A DNA stretch of 64,000 bases. It comes from Marinococcus halophilus. GTDB taxonomy: Bacteria; Bacillota; Bacilli; Bacillales; Marinococcaceae. Below are positions 50,135 to 58,957 of the stretch, piece by piece; the stretch's first letter is position 1; each line of letters opens with the position of its first letter. The notes under the pieces were generated by a model, which was not told the origin of the DNA, did no database searches, and saw only the letters and a program-made list of their open reading frames with translations. The translations under genes and the position numbers were made by a program. Location: positions 1 through 64,000 of the forward strand of contig NZ_NPFA01000009.1 of the NCBI RefSeq assembly GCF_002265875.1, written 5' to 3'.

Positions 50135-50947
50135 TTGCTCGTACGCACAAAAGATTTTCAGGCGTTTTGGATTTCAGCTACCAATGAGGAAGCTGTTGGA
50201 ACGGTTTCTGACGTTTATTTTGATTCCAGAGGCGAATGGAAAGTTAGATTTATCGTTGCTGATACCCGTACGTGGTTTGTGGGCGGAAAAGTTCTGCTCA
50301 GTCCCAAACTAATTGACCGGATGGATCTGGCCGGCCAGGCCATTCAGATGAATGCTTCGAAAGACCAGATTAAAGACAGCCCGAAGCCGGACGAACATGA
50401 ACCTATTTCCCGTTCGTATGAATCTTCAGTGTTAAATTATTACAACCTGGAGCCTTATTGGATCCCAACAGCCGGAAGCACCGGCACCGGACCTGCCATG
50501 CCTGTAGGCGGACCGTTTGCCCCGACGGATGACGATGATAATAATGCGCGTCCTGCACGTGACACAGCGGTCACCGGCGCAGAAGAAAATGAAATGGAAG
50601 CTGCCCGGAACAAAGAAGACTACTATCTGCAGAGTACGAAGGATCTCCGCGGCTATGATGTCGATGTGAGCGGTGAAAACATCGGCACCATTTCTGACGT
50701 TGTTTTTGACACAAACGACTGGAGTGTTCAGTTTATCGAAATCGATACCGCTGGTGCCCTTTCAAGTGACCACTCTCTTGTTCCAGTGGAACGGTTTAAT
50801 CAGTTCAGTGCTATTGACGAAAGTGCCACTGCCAGTGTGAGCCGCGAAGCTGTAGAACGTTCGCCTGATTACGACTCCTCCATGACGCTGACCGATGACT
50901 ACGGCGAAGAAATCCGCCGTCACTTCGGCAGCCCATCGAACAGATAA
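50135..50947 (+). CDS. Tandem PRC-barrel domain protein
   Basis: 270 residues. Two PRC-barrel repeats are visible: LVRTKDFQAFWISATNEEAV with SDVYFDSRGEWKVRFIVADT (about 2-75) and DLRGYDVDVSGENIGTISDV with VFDTNDWSVQFIEIDT (about 167-245). Between them is a Gly/Pro/Asp-rich linker of 90 residues. PRC barrels are small adaptor folds (as in RimM and photosynthetic reaction centre H). Family members in Bacillaceae are often salt- or stress-associated, but no function is established. Start is TTG 50135 with CAGGAG upstream. Monocistronic. Confidence 0.8.
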   Translation: MLVRTKDFQAFWISATNEEAVGTVSDVYFDSRGEWKVRFIVADTRTWFVGGKVLLSPKLIDRMDLAGQAIQMNASKDQIKDSPKPDEHEPISRSYESSVLNYYNLEPYWIPTAGSTGTGPAMPVGGPFAPTDDDDNNARPARDTAVTGAEENEMEAARNKEDYYLQSTKDLRGYDVDVSGENIGTISDVVFDTNDWSVQFIEIDTAGALSSDHSLVPVERFNQFSAIDESATASVSREAVERSPDYDSSMTLTDDYGEEIRRHFGSPSNR

Positions 50948-50954
50948 ATGCGAG

Positions 50955-50986
50955 AGTCCCACTGCTTAAATGCAGCGGGCTTTTTT
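50955..50986 (+). terminator. Terminator of the PRC-barrel gene
   Basis: AGTCCC-CTGC pairs with GCAG-GGGCT (small internal bulge) followed by six T. Confidence 0.75.
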
Positions 50987-51069
50987 ATACCAGCCGGAAC
51001 CAGAATCTCTATGATATGTTAAAATTAATAAGCTAATAATTCTTCAAACAGCTCAGGAGTGGACTACCA

Positions 51070-52245
51070 ATGGATAAAAAAGACATTGCCGATCTTCGCA
51101 GGCAATTAAAAACAGACAATGACCTGCTAACCATTTCCGACATTTTTAATGTCTACATAATGAAAGAAACAACCGAGGTTTACCACCATCAGAGCCACCC
51201 GTTCGAAATGCTCGACAGCGACCAGCAGGAGCTGTTTATGGCCAATTTCAAAAAAGTTCTCACCGGGCAGCTCGATGAAAAGCTATTCGAGCTGAAATTT
51301 CAGCGGGACATTGAAGACTCCAGCCAGCTCATTCTTCACAAAGGTCTTTTGAGCCGCAATGTTGAAGACTGGAAGGAACAGATGCTTCGCATAACTGAAA
51401 AAATGATCGAAGACCATCCGTATGAAAAAGATACCGTTATTACCTTTATCCGTGCCGATTATTTAAAGCCGGCAAAGCAGCGGAACGAGGAGGCAGAAAC
51501 GAGTGACCGTGATGCGGTGTATTCCAATGCTTTTATTCTCTGCAGTATTAATAAAACAGAAGAGCCGCAAAAAGAAATGCAATTCGACTATATTGAGAAG
51601 GAATTCAAATACAAGGTCGAGGCCGATCCAGTTATCGATCTTAAACATCCGATGGCCGGCTTTTTGTTTCCTGCAATGACCGACGGGGCCGCCGATGTCA
51701 ATCATGTGCTTTACGCGGCCTCAAAGCCCAATGATCCGGACTACCGGTTCATTGAGGACGTGCTGAACGGCGAAGAGATCATCACGGCCAAAGAAAACAA
51801 AACGGTATTCGAGGATATTGTAAGAGACGTGGTCGGCGACCAGGTGAATCCTTCCACGCTTGCGAACGTCTACGGAGAAATTCACCGGGTCGTCGAAGAA
51901 AACGAAGAGGATACCTCGCCGACGCTTGACTATAGAGACGTCGAACGGGTACTCCAGCAGAGCGGCGAGCAGGTGGAGACCGATAAAGTAAAAACAGCCT
52001 TTCAGCGGGTGACCGATAACGAAACGTACGAGCTGAAAGCAAGCAGCATCGTGCCGAAATACAACTCCAAATCCATTAAAATCAACACGAAAATCGCCAA
52101 CATCGCGATCAGCCCGCAGGATCTTGAATACGTGAGACAAGTCAATTACCAGGGAAAGCGGTGCATTATGATCGAGATTGAAGAGGACGCAGAGATTGAA
52201 GGTTTTAAAATGCTGCCGGAAGCTTTTGGGGAAGATAATCAGTAA
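51070..52245 (+). CDS. DUF4317 family protein
   Basis: 391 residues, cytoplasmic and acidic. The N-terminal MDKKDIADLRRQLKTDNDLL followed by TISDIFNVYIMKETTEVYHH is the highly conserved DUF4317 opening. No catalytic motif or known fold is evident to me, and the family has no assigned function. The C-terminal end (KRCIMIEIEEDAEIEGFKML) is a likely oligomerisation or binding strand pair. ATG 51070 follows CAGGAGTGGACTACCA. Monocistronic, with a strong terminator. Confidence 0.82.
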   Translation: MDKKDIADLRRQLKTDNDLLTISDIFNVYIMKETTEVYHHQSHPFEMLDSDQQELFMANFKKVLTGQLDEKLFELKFQRDIEDSSQLILHKGLLSRNVEDWKEQMLRITEKMIEDHPYEKDTVITFIRADYLKPAKQRNEEAETSDRDAVYSNAFILCSINKTEEPQKEMQFDYIEKEFKYKVEADPVIDLKHPMAGFLFPAMTDGAADVNHVLYAASKPNDPDYRFIEDVLNGEEIITAKENKTVFEDIVRDVVGDQVNPSTLANVYGEIHRVVEENEEDTSPTLDYRDVERVLQQSGEQVETDKVKTAFQRVTDNETYELKASSIVPKYNSKSIKINTKIANIAISPQDLEYVRQVNYQGKRCIMIEIEEDAEIEGFKMLPEAFGEDNQ

Positions 52246-52246
52246 T

Positions 52247-52286
52247 AAAACAAGGAAGGCCCCGCCCGGGACCTTCCTTGTTTTTG
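52247..52286. terminator. Bidirectional terminator between DUF4317 and rlmD-like genes
   Basis: AAAACAAGGAAGG and CCTTCCTTGTTTT are exact complements around a G+C-rich loop. Confidence 0.9.
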
Positions 52287-52329
52287 GTATCCAGTTGAAT
52301 TGCCGGCGTGCTTTCTGCAGGCTCCCACT

Positions 52330-53718
52330 TTACTTTTTCACTAATTTCGTGGCTACTTCCACATGCGTCGTCTGCGGGAACATGTCTACCGGCTGGGCCT
52401 CGACGACCTCATAGCCGCCTTCCACGAGGTGCTTTAAATCCCGGGCGAGTGTCGCCGGGTTACAGGAAACGTATACGATACGTTCAGGCGCTACCTCAAG
52501 CATTGTATCAAGCAGCTGTTCGTCGCAGCCCTTCCGCGGCGGATCCACCACAACGACGTCCGGACGCAGGTCGTTTGCTTTGACCCACCACGGCATCACT
52601 TCCTCTGCTTTCCCTGCCGCGAAGGTTACATTATCAAAATGATTCAGCTGGGCGTTGCGCTTGGCATCACTCACGGCCTGCGGCACTACCTCCACGCCGT
52701 ACACCTGACGGGCTTTTTCTGCGAGGAACAGGGAAATAGTACCGATGCCGCAGTAAGCATCAATAACCGTTTCATGACCGCGCAGGTCCGCATACTCCAG
52801 CGCTTTATCGTACAGCGTTTTTGTCTGGACCGGGTTCACCTGGTAAAAGGACCGCGCGGAGATCGCAAACTTCACGCCGCCAATGTGGTCGTAAATGTAG
52901 TCTTCGCCCCATAACGTTTTTGTTTTTTCGCCAAAGATCACGTTCGTGCGCTTCGTATTCACGTTTTGAACGATGCTTGCGGTATCCTTTACTTCATTAC
53001 GCACAGCTTCGATAAAAGCCTGCTCGTCCGGGATTTTCTTTCCGTTTGTGATAACGACAATCATCAGCTGGCCGGTGGTCGGTGCATAACGTGTTACGAC
53101 GTGGCGGAGAAACCCGCGTCCGCTTTCTTCATCGTAGGCGCTCATGCCAAACCGGCTGGCGATATCCTTTACCTGCTGGACAGCACCGTCGTTTTCTTTC
53201 TGCTGAATAATGCACTCATCCATATCAATGATGTTGTGCGTCCGTTTCTGGTAAAATCCTGCTTTCAACCGTCCGTCTTCTTTCACACCGATCGGCACCT
53301 GGGCTTTATTGCGGTAGCGCCATGGGTCCTCCATCCCGATTGTATCGCGGACCACTGCTTCGTTGAGGCCACCGATACGTTCGAACGCGTCCTTCACCTG
53401 CTTATGCTTATAATGGAGCTGTGCCTCGTAGGTCATATGCTGCAGCTGGCAGCCGCCGCATTTTACGTAGATCGGGCAAGGCTTTTCCGTCCGTTCGCTG
53501 CTTTCTTCAAGAACGGTAATCAGCTTTCCAAAGCCATATCCTTTTTTCGTTTTAATCACCTTTGCCTGGATTCGTTCGCCAGGCAGAGCGTAAGGGATAA
53601 ACAGTGCGTATCCTTCGACTCTCCCTACCCCGTGTCCTTCGTGAGTTAAATCTTCAATTGTAGTCTCTATTAATTCATTTTTTTCTACCGGGGCTTCCGG
53701 CTTGTTTTGCTTACTCAT
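52330..53718 (-). CDS. 23S rRNA (uracil-C5)-methyltransferase, RlmD/RlmCD type
   Basis: 462 residues from ATG 53718 (MSKQNKPEAPVE), AAGGAAC upstream. Domains: N-terminal TRAM RNA-binding (about 20-80, ETTIEDLTHEGHGVGRVEGY), a cysteine cluster of the iron-sulphur type (PCPIYVKCGGCQLQHM), a central insertion, and a C-terminal SAM-binding domain with VIDAYCGIGTISLFLAEKA, VVVDPPRKGCDEQ and the catalytic Cys in YVSCNPATLARDL. It methylates uracil 1939 (and in Bacillus RlmCD also 747) of 23S rRNA. The related TrmFO/TrmA acts on tRNA but lacks TRAM. Convergent with DUF4317. Confidence 0.93.
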   Translation of the reverse strand: MSKQNKPEAPVEKNELIETTIEDLTHEGHGVGRVEGYALFIPYALPGERIQAKVIKTKKGYGFGKLITVLEESSERTEKPCPIYVKCGGCQLQHMTYEAQLHYKHKQVKDAFERIGGLNEAVVRDTIGMEDPWRYRNKAQVPIGVKEDGRLKAGFYQKRTHNIIDMDECIIQQKENDGAVQQVKDIASRFGMSAYDEESGRGFLRHVVTRYAPTTGQLMIVVITNGKKIPDEQAFIEAVRNEVKDTASIVQNVNTKRTNVIFGEKTKTLWGEDYIYDHIGGVKFAISARSFYQVNPVQTKTLYDKALEYADLRGHETVIDAYCGIGTISLFLAEKARQVYGVEVVPQAVSDAKRNAQLNHFDNVTFAAGKAEEVMPWWVKANDLRPDVVVVDPPRKGCDEQLLDTMLEVAPERIVYVSCNPATLARDLKHLVEGGYEVVEAQPVDMFPQTTHVEVATKLVKK

Positions 53719-53847
53719 TATTTCGTTCCTTCCGTTCATTCTAGTCTGTCAGCAAAATTGTAACACAGGAACGGTTTGGCGTCCGTCTGTTCGCACGCTA
53801 TAATGTAGGAATACCCGAAGCAAACAGCTTAGAACGGAGAGATACAT

Positions 53848-54345
53848 ATGAAGATTCGGCTGATCGAGCCAGCCGACGCCAACGATCACCTGGCGTTTAC
53901 GCAACAGCTCGATAATGAAACTTCTTATATGCTGATGGAGCCGGGAGAACGCAAGCCAACGGCCAACCAGCATCAGCATATGGTGAACGAGTTTATTATG
54001 AAGGACCGCCTTGTGCTTTTTATCGTGGAGGATGCGGGTACAGTTGTTGGACACGCAATGGGCGTTGGGGGCAGCACCATTCGCAACTGCCGGACCGCCT
54101 CTGTTGTTATCGGCCTGCTCCCGGCATACCATCGCCTGGGCATTGGAAAACGGCTGCTCCGGCATCTCGAAGCATGGGCCAAAGAGCGCAGGCTCCGCCG
54201 CCTGGAGCTGACCGTTATAGAGGACAATACTGGGGCCCGGGCGCTATACGAGCATTTTGGCTTTCAGGAAGAAGGAGTTAAACAGGACTCGCTTTTTGCC
54301 CACGGCACGTACGTTAACGAAATCATGATGGCTAAACTGCTGTAG
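53848..54345 (+). CDS. GNAT-family N-acetyltransferase
   Basis: 165 residues. Acetyl-CoA loop LLPAYHRLGIGKRLLRHLEAW (about 88-108) and the following LRRLELTVIEDNTGARALYE with HFGFQEEGVKQ are standard GNAT elements. The arrangement (IRLIEPADANDHLAFTQQL at the N-terminus) is that of the PhnO/RimI-like YhhY type. Substrate unknown. ATG 53848 follows CGGAGAGATAC. It is followed after 14 bases by a potassium channel gene on the same strand, so they are likely co-transcribed. Confidence 0.9.
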   Translation: MKIRLIEPADANDHLAFTQQLDNETSYMLMEPGERKPTANQHQHMVNEFIMKDRLVLFIVEDAGTVVGHAMGVGGSTIRNCRTASVVIGLLPAYHRLGIGKRLLRHLEAWAKERRLRRLELTVIEDNTGARALYEHFGFQEEGVKQDSLFAHGTYVNEIMMAKLL

Positions 54346-54359
54346 AAGGGGGCAACACT

Positions 54360-55085
54360 GTGCGTATTTCATTTGAAGCAATTTATGAGCTGATCCTTGC
54401 CGCTCTTTTAATGTTTTCATTGACGGTAGATCTGCCGTCGGACCAGGCACGGGCACTCGATATATTTATTTATGTATTATTTGTTATTGACTTTACTGTC
54501 CGTTTTTTTGCAAGCGACAACAAATGGAAATACATTAAAAACAACCCGCTGGAGCTGATTGCTATTTTACCGCTCGGGGAAATTTTCCGTGCTGCCCGCC
54601 TCGTTCGTCTCTTAAAAGTTCTGCGTTTGATTGTGCTTTTCAGCCGGAAGCACTCTCCGTTTGACGTGTTTTTTTCTAAATACCATATAGACAGGGCTGT
54701 CATTATTGTCGGCGTGCTTCTGTTTGCGGCCAGTCTTTCCATGCGCTGGATTGAACCCGATTTTCACACATATGAGGAGGCGCTTTGGTGGGCAATTGTC
54801 ACCACTACCACAGTCGGGTACGGGGATTTCATTCCTGTGACAACAGCCGGCAGAATTATTGCAAGCATTCTGATGATCGTCGGCATCGGCCTGATCGGTG
54901 TTGTAACCGGAACCGTAGCTGCCTTTTTCTCCCGTGACAACCGTACGCTTCCACCCGAAGCCCGGCACGTGCAGGAAACCCTAAACCGCTACCCGAAAAT
55001 TACCACCAGAGAAATGGATGACATGATTGCTTCAATCGAAAAGTGGAAGGAGCGCTACAAAAAAGAGGAAGATCAATCATCATAA
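54360..55085 (+). CDS. Voltage-gated-type potassium channel
   Basis: 241 residues, six membrane helices. An arginine-repeat S4 (RAARLVRLLKVLRLIVLFSR) is followed by S5, then the pore loop TTTTVGYGDFIP with the intact K+ filter, and S6 (LMIVGIGLIGVVTGTVAAFF). No C-terminal RCK/TrkA domain is attached; the soluble tail is about 40 residues of charged helix. Start is GTG 54360 with AAGGGGG upstream. It should be a small K+ channel of the cell membrane, gated by voltage or stretch; compare its filterless relative at 552-1190. Its stop overlaps the convergent acetyltransferase by 13 bases. Confidence 0.93.
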   Translation: MRISFEAIYELILAALLMFSLTVDLPSDQARALDIFIYVLFVIDFTVRFFASDNKWKYIKNNPLELIAILPLGEIFRAARLVRLLKVLRLIVLFSRKHSPFDVFFSKYHIDRAVIIVGVLLFAASLSMRWIEPDFHTYEEALWWAIVTTTTVGYGDFIPVTTAGRIIASILMIVGIGLIGVVTGTVAAFFSRDNRTLPPEARHVQETLNRYPKITTREMDDMIASIEKWKERYKKEEDQSS

Positions 55086-55603
55086 TTGTCTTCCTCATCT
55101 ACGCCGATCACCTGGCTGCGGCGTTCAAGCAGCACCACGTCACGCCAGCGCCCCTGCATCTTGCCGATCCGCTCCCGTATGCCTACTTCACGGAAGCCTT
55201 TACGCCGGTGAATCCGCAGGCTGTAGTCATTTTCCGGAAAAATGCCGGCCTGAAGCATCCAGTAGCCCTCCGCTTCCGCTTTTTCAATCAATGCCTCCAA
55301 CAGCGTGCCGCCTACGCCCCGGCCGCGCTCGTCCTGGTGGATATAGACACTCGTCTCGCCTACACCTTCATATACTTCCCTTCCGGAAATTGGTGCGAGT
55401 GCGGCCCAGCCGATTACTTTTTCGGTCGTGCTGTCAATGGCAACGAGCCGGCAGGCCAGGTCGTGCGTTGCTGACCACAGCTCCCACGACGGTGCCTCCG
55501 TTTCAAAAGTGGCGTGTTCACTCATAATGCCCATTTCGTATATGTCCCGGACCTCGGGCCAGTGCTCCTTCTGCATTCTCGTTATGTAATAGTCCACCTG
55601 CAT
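55073..55603 (-). CDS. GNAT acetyltransferase, phosphinothricin/methionine sulfoximine type
   Basis: 176 residues. The PAT/MddA branch is recognisable from IYEMGIMSEHATFETEAPSW, VIGWAALAPISGREVYEGVG, the acetyl-CoA loop VYIHQDERGRGVGGTLLEAL and QAGIFPENDYSLRIHRRKGF. Relatives acetylate glutamate analogues such as methionine sulfoximine or phosphinothricin. ATG 55603 follows AGAGAGGGATG. Its 3' end overlaps the end of the channel gene on the other strand, a tail-to-tail arrangement. Confidence 0.9.
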   Translation of the reverse strand: MQVDYYITRMQKEHWPEVRDIYEMGIMSEHATFETEAPSWELWSATHDLACRLVAIDSTTEKVIGWAALAPISGREVYEGVGETSVYIHQDERGRGVGGTLLEALIEKAEAEGYWMLQAGIFPENDYSLRIHRRKGFREVGIRERIGKMQGRWRDVVLLERRSQVIGVDEEDNYDD

Positions 55604-55769
55604 CCCTCTCTTATCCTGCTTTTTTTCCTAGAATAACATACCTGTTTTTCTTTTGTTTGCTTCAACATTTGTTTCCGGCTTGTTTACAATTCTTTAAACA
55701 GAGGAATACCCTTCACGTAACCTGTCTTTTTGCCGCAGCGAATTATACTTATGAAAAGGACGTGTTGGT

Positions 55770-56750
55770 ATGAAATATCGTCGATTGGGCAATTCAGGCT
55801 TGAAGGTAAGTGAAATCGGCCTCGGCAGCTGGCTCACCTACGGTTCATCCGTGGAGGACCAGACCGCCGGGAACATTATTCAGCATGCTTATGAAAACGG
55901 CATTAATTTCTTTGACACGGCAAACGTCTATAACAGAGGTGAAGCAGAAAAAGTCGTAGGTAAAGCACTCAGCTCCTACAAGCGCGACAGCTACGTGCTC
56001 GCTTCAAAGGTGTATTTTCCAATGGGAGATGGCCCGAACGACCGCGGGCTTTCCCGTAAGCATATTATGGAGCAGTGCGATGCGAGCCTCCAGCGGCTGG
56101 GAACTGATTATATGGATCTGTACCAATGCCACCGTTATGATCCTGATACTCCTTTAGAAGAAACAATGATGGCCCTTGACGACCTCGTACGCCAGGGGAA
56201 AATATTGTATTACGGATTCAGCGAATGGTCCGGCACCCAAATCAGCGATGCAGCCCACGTGGCCGATAAGCGGAATCTTCACCGGCCGGTGTCGAATCAG
56301 CCAATCTACAATATGCTCGTGCGCTACATTGAAAAAGAAGTCCTTCCAATCAGCGAACGGGAAGGACTCGGCCAGGTCGTCTTCTCCCCTCTCGCCCAGG
56401 GCATCTTAACCGGCAAGTACCGTCCGGGGGAACAGCCTCCTTCCGACAGCCGGGCTGCTAATTCAGATATTAATTTTGCGATGGAACGCTTCATGGACGA
56501 CCGCATTCTTGAAAATGTCGTGAAACTGGAGGATTTGGCCCGTAACGAACTCGGCGTTAAGCTTTCCCAGCTTGCTCTTGCCTGGATTCTCCGAAAACCG
56601 GGCGTAAGCTCTACCATCGTCGGGGCGAGCCGTCCCGAACAGCTTGACGAGAATTTAAAAGCGGCAGAGCTTGAGCTTTCAGACAGCCTGCTTGACGAAA
56701 TTGACAGCACCCTGCAGGAGATCGAACACGTTACCTCAGGCCTTCATTAA
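55770..56750 (+). CDS. Aldo/keto reductase, potassium-channel beta-subunit-like
   Basis: 326 residues. AKR signatures: NFFDTANVYNRGEAEKVVGK (Asp and Tyr of the catalytic tetrad), the lysine in LASKVYF, MDLYQCHRYDPDTPLEE, and the NADPH-binding IVGASRPEQLDENLKA at the end. It reduces aldehydes or ketones with NADPH. Similarity to Kv beta subunits is a family trait in bacteria and should not be read as a link to the K+ channel 0.7 kb away, though the neighbourhood is curious. ATG 55770 has only a weak ribosome binding site (AAAGGACGTG). Confidence 0.92.
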   Translation: MKYRRLGNSGLKVSEIGLGSWLTYGSSVEDQTAGNIIQHAYENGINFFDTANVYNRGEAEKVVGKALSSYKRDSYVLASKVYFPMGDGPNDRGLSRKHIMEQCDASLQRLGTDYMDLYQCHRYDPDTPLEETMMALDDLVRQGKILYYGFSEWSGTQISDAAHVADKRNLHRPVSNQPIYNMLVRYIEKEVLPISEREGLGQVVFSPLAQGILTGKYRPGEQPPSDSRAANSDINFAMERFMDDRILENVVKLEDLARNELGVKLSQLALAWILRKPGVSSTIVGASRPEQLDENLKAAELELSDSLLDEIDSTLQEIEHVTSGLH

Positions 56751-56757
56751 AACAATC

Positions 56758-56782
56758 CCCGCCGGCACCGGCGGGTTTTTTA
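56758..56782 (+). terminator. Terminator of the aldo/keto reductase gene
   Basis: CCCGCCGG and CCGGCGGG around CAC... followed by six T. Confidence 0.88.
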
Positions 56783-56798
56783 TTTTTAAACTTCTATA

Positions 56799-56827
56799 TT
56801 TTCATTATTTTTAATTGGTGCTATAAT
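56799..56827 (+). promoter_or_regulatory. Extended -10 promoter of the aldehyde dehydrogenase operon
   Basis: TATAAT (56822-56827) preceded by TG-C (extended -10); TTTTCA lies 17 bases upstream. Transcription should begin near 56834. Confidence 0.7.
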
Positions 56828-56834
56828 GAACTTG

Positions 56835-56848
56835 TGTAAACGTTTCCA
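56835..56848 (+). promoter_or_regulatory. CcpA-binding cre-like site at the transcription start
   Basis: TGTAAACGTTTCCA matches TGWAANCGNTNWCA at all but one specified position. It starts at the predicted +1, a position from which CcpA represses, so glucose should switch the operon off. Confidence 0.7.
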
Positions 56849-56878
56849 ATTTTTCTCTAATACGAAGGAGGATTTTGC

Positions 56879-58402
56879 ATGAGATACGATGCACCAAACA
56901 CCCCTGAAAGCCTGGTACATTTTAAAAACAAGTATGACAACTTTATTGGAGGCGAATACAGGGCGCCGGCCCAGGGCGAATATTTCGACAATGTCAGCCC
57001 GGTCACCGGTACCGTTTTCTGCCAGGTCGCCCGGTCAACGAAAGAGGACGTTGACGCGGCTGTAGCGGCAGCAAATAAAGCAAAAGAAGCCTGGGGCAAG
57101 ACCTCGACTACAGAACGTTCCAATATTTTAAATAAAATGGCGAACCGGATGGAAGAAAACCTTGAAATGCTTGCGGTTGCCGAGACCTGGGAAAATGGTA
57201 AAGCGGTACGTGAAACGCTGAATGCTGATATACCGCTTGCTATCGACCACCTGCGCTACTTTGCGGGCGTCATCCGTGCCCAGGAAGGAACAATTGGCCA
57301 AATTGACGATGATACAGTAGCTTATCATTTTCACGAGCCGCTTGGCGTCGTCGGGCAGATTATTCCTTGGAACTTTCCAATCCTTATGGGCATTTGGAAA
57401 ATCGCTCCTGCCCTAGCTGCCGGGAACTGCATTGTGCTGAAACCAGCCGAGCAGACGCCTGCTTCGATTTATAAGGTACTCGAGCTAGTCGAAGATCTTC
57501 TTCCGCCGGGGGTACTGAATGTAGTCAGCGGGTTTGGGGTCGAAGCCGGTAAGCCGCTCGCTCAGCATGAAGGCATCGACAAAGTGGCATTCACTGGTGA
57601 AACAACCACCGGCCGCCTGATCATGCAGTACGCGTCAGAGAACATTATTCCAGTAACGCTTGAGCTCGGCGGCAAATCACCGAACATTTTCTTCGAAGAT
57701 GTGATGGCCGAAGACGACTCGTATCTCGACAAAGCGATCGAAGGGTTCGTAATGTTTGCTTTAAATCAGGGGGAAGTGTGCACGTGTCCGTCCCGTGCCC
57801 TCATTCAGGAATCCATCTATGACAAATTTATCGAGCGTGCCATTGAACGCGTCAAAGCCATCAATGTCGGCCATCCGCTTGATACTGACACTATGATGGG
57901 AGCCCAGGCTTCCAAGGAACAGCTGGATAAAATCCTTTCGTATTTGGATATTGGGAAACAGGAAGGCGCAGAAGTGCTCGTTGGAGGCGACGCGGCCCAG
58001 GTGGACGACGAAGACCGTTCGCAGGGATATTACGTGCAGCCGACCATATTTAAAGGAAACAACAAAATGCGCGTATTTCAGGAGGAAATCTTTGGCCCGG
58101 TATTGAGTGTGACTACCTTTAAAACAAAGGAAGAAGCCATGGAAATCGCCAATGATACGCTATATGGCCTCGGCGCAGGCGTCTGGTCCCGGGACATAAA
58201 CACCGCGTACCGGTTCGGGCGTGCTCTCCAGGCCGGCCGCGTATGGACCAACTGCTTCCATGATTACCCGGCCCACGCAGCGTTTGGCGGCTATAAGAAA
58301 TCAGGTATTGGCCGGGAGAACCATAAAATGATGCTCGACCATTATCAGCAGACGAAAAATCTTCTGGTCAGCTACAGCGAACAGCCTAAAGGGTTCTTTT
58401 AA
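56879..58402 (+). CDS. Aldehyde dehydrogenase, AldA/ExaC (acetaldehyde) type
   Basis: 507 residues. NAD-binding [20 protein letters not shown] and [12 protein letters not shown], the general-base glutamate in [12 protein letters not shown], and the nucleophile in [11 protein letters not shown] (Cys301, with Cys303). The exact EVCTCPSR sequence and the downstream DUF779 gene are typical of acetaldehyde dehydrogenases that oxidise acetaldehyde from ethanol, acetoin or ethanolamine breakdown to acetate. ATG 56879 follows GAAGGAGG. It is expressed from the cre-covered promoter together with the next gene. Confidence 0.94.
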   Translation: MRYDAPNTPESLVHFKNKYDNFIGGEYRAPAQGEYFDNVSPVTGTVFCQVARSTKEDVDAAVAAANKAKEAWGKTSTTERSNILNKMANRMEENLEMLAVAETWENGKAVRETLNADIPLAIDHLRYFAGVIRAQEGTIGQIDDDTVAYHFHEPLGVVGQIIPWNFPILMGIWKIAPALAAGNCIVLKPAEQTPASIYKVLELVEDLLPPGVLNVVSGFGVEAGKPLAQHEGIDKVAFTGETTTGRLIMQYASENIIPVTLELGGKSPNIFFEDVMAEDDSYLDKAIEGFVMFALNQGEVCTCPSRALIQESIYDKFIERAIERVKAINVGHPLDTDTMMGAQASKEQLDKILSYLDIGKQEGAEVLVGGDAAQVDDEDRSQGYYVQPTIFKGNNKMRVFQEEIFGPVLSVTTFKTKEEAMEIANDTLYGLGAGVWSRDINTAYRFGRALQAGRVWTNCFHDYPAHAAFGGYKKSGIGRENHKMMLDHYQQTKNLLVSYSEQPKGFF

Positions 58403-58442
58403 GCATCCGGCGGCCAGGAGCATTTAAAAAGGAGGAAGTGTT

Positions 58443-58814
58443 ATGGCAGTAGAGCGTGTAACCGCTACTGACGCTGCCCTTGAACTGATCAACAAGCTGA
58501 CGAAAAGACACGGTCCGTTAATGTTTCACCAGTCCGGTGGCTGCTGCGACGGCAGCGCCCCGATGTGTTACCCGGAGGGCGATTTTAAAACCGGTAACAG
58601 CGACATGTATATGGGCGATATTGGCGGCGCTCCGTTTTATATGTCGAAGGATCAGTTTGAATACTGGAAGCACACGCAGCTGATTATAGACGTTGTCGAT
58701 GGCCGGGGCGGGATGTTTTCCCTTGAAGGACCGGAAGGCAAACGATTCTTGACCCGCTCGCGGGTGTTTTCTGAAGAAGAACGCACAGAGCTTGAACAAA
58801 ATTCTCCTGTTTAA
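58443..58814 (+). CDS. DUF779 protein, partner of the aldehyde dehydrogenase
   Basis: 123 residues. The segment LMFHQSGGCCDGSAPMCY (about 26-43) with three cysteines and the FYMSKDQFEYWKHTQLIIDV strand are DUF779 hallmarks. DUF779 genes follow acetaldehyde dehydrogenase genes in many bacteria; the biochemical role has not been shown, and metal or cofactor handling through the cysteines is only a guess. ATG 58443 with AAAAAGGAGG, 40 bases after the dehydrogenase, one operon with a shared terminator. Confidence 0.92.
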   Translation: MAVERVTATDAALELINKLTKRHGPLMFHQSGGCCDGSAPMCYPEGDFKTGNSDMYMGDIGGAPFYMSKDQFEYWKHTQLIIDVVDGRGGMFSLEGPEGKRFLTRSRVFSEEERTELEQNSPV

Positions 58815-58820
58815 CCATTG

Positions 58821-58853
58821 AGGCATTCTGCATTTGCGCAGAATGCCTTTTTT
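58821..58853 (+). terminator. Terminator of the aldehyde dehydrogenase-DUF779 operon
   Basis: AGGCATTCTGC and GCAGAATGCCT form an 11-bp stem followed by six T. Confidence 0.93.
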
Positions 58854-58957
58854 CTGCTTTCTGTGCCTATTGTCATTTCGGGCATTTCTTATTATTCTAT
58901 AATTAACAAAGAAATAAGCACCGTTTGAGGGCGCGCTACAGTAAAGGATGAAGGCCT

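Noticed and set aside
52966-53649. Long plus-strand open frame (227 codons) opposite the rlmD-like gene
   Set aside because: Shadow frame of a confidently identified methyltransferase; no ribosome binding site.
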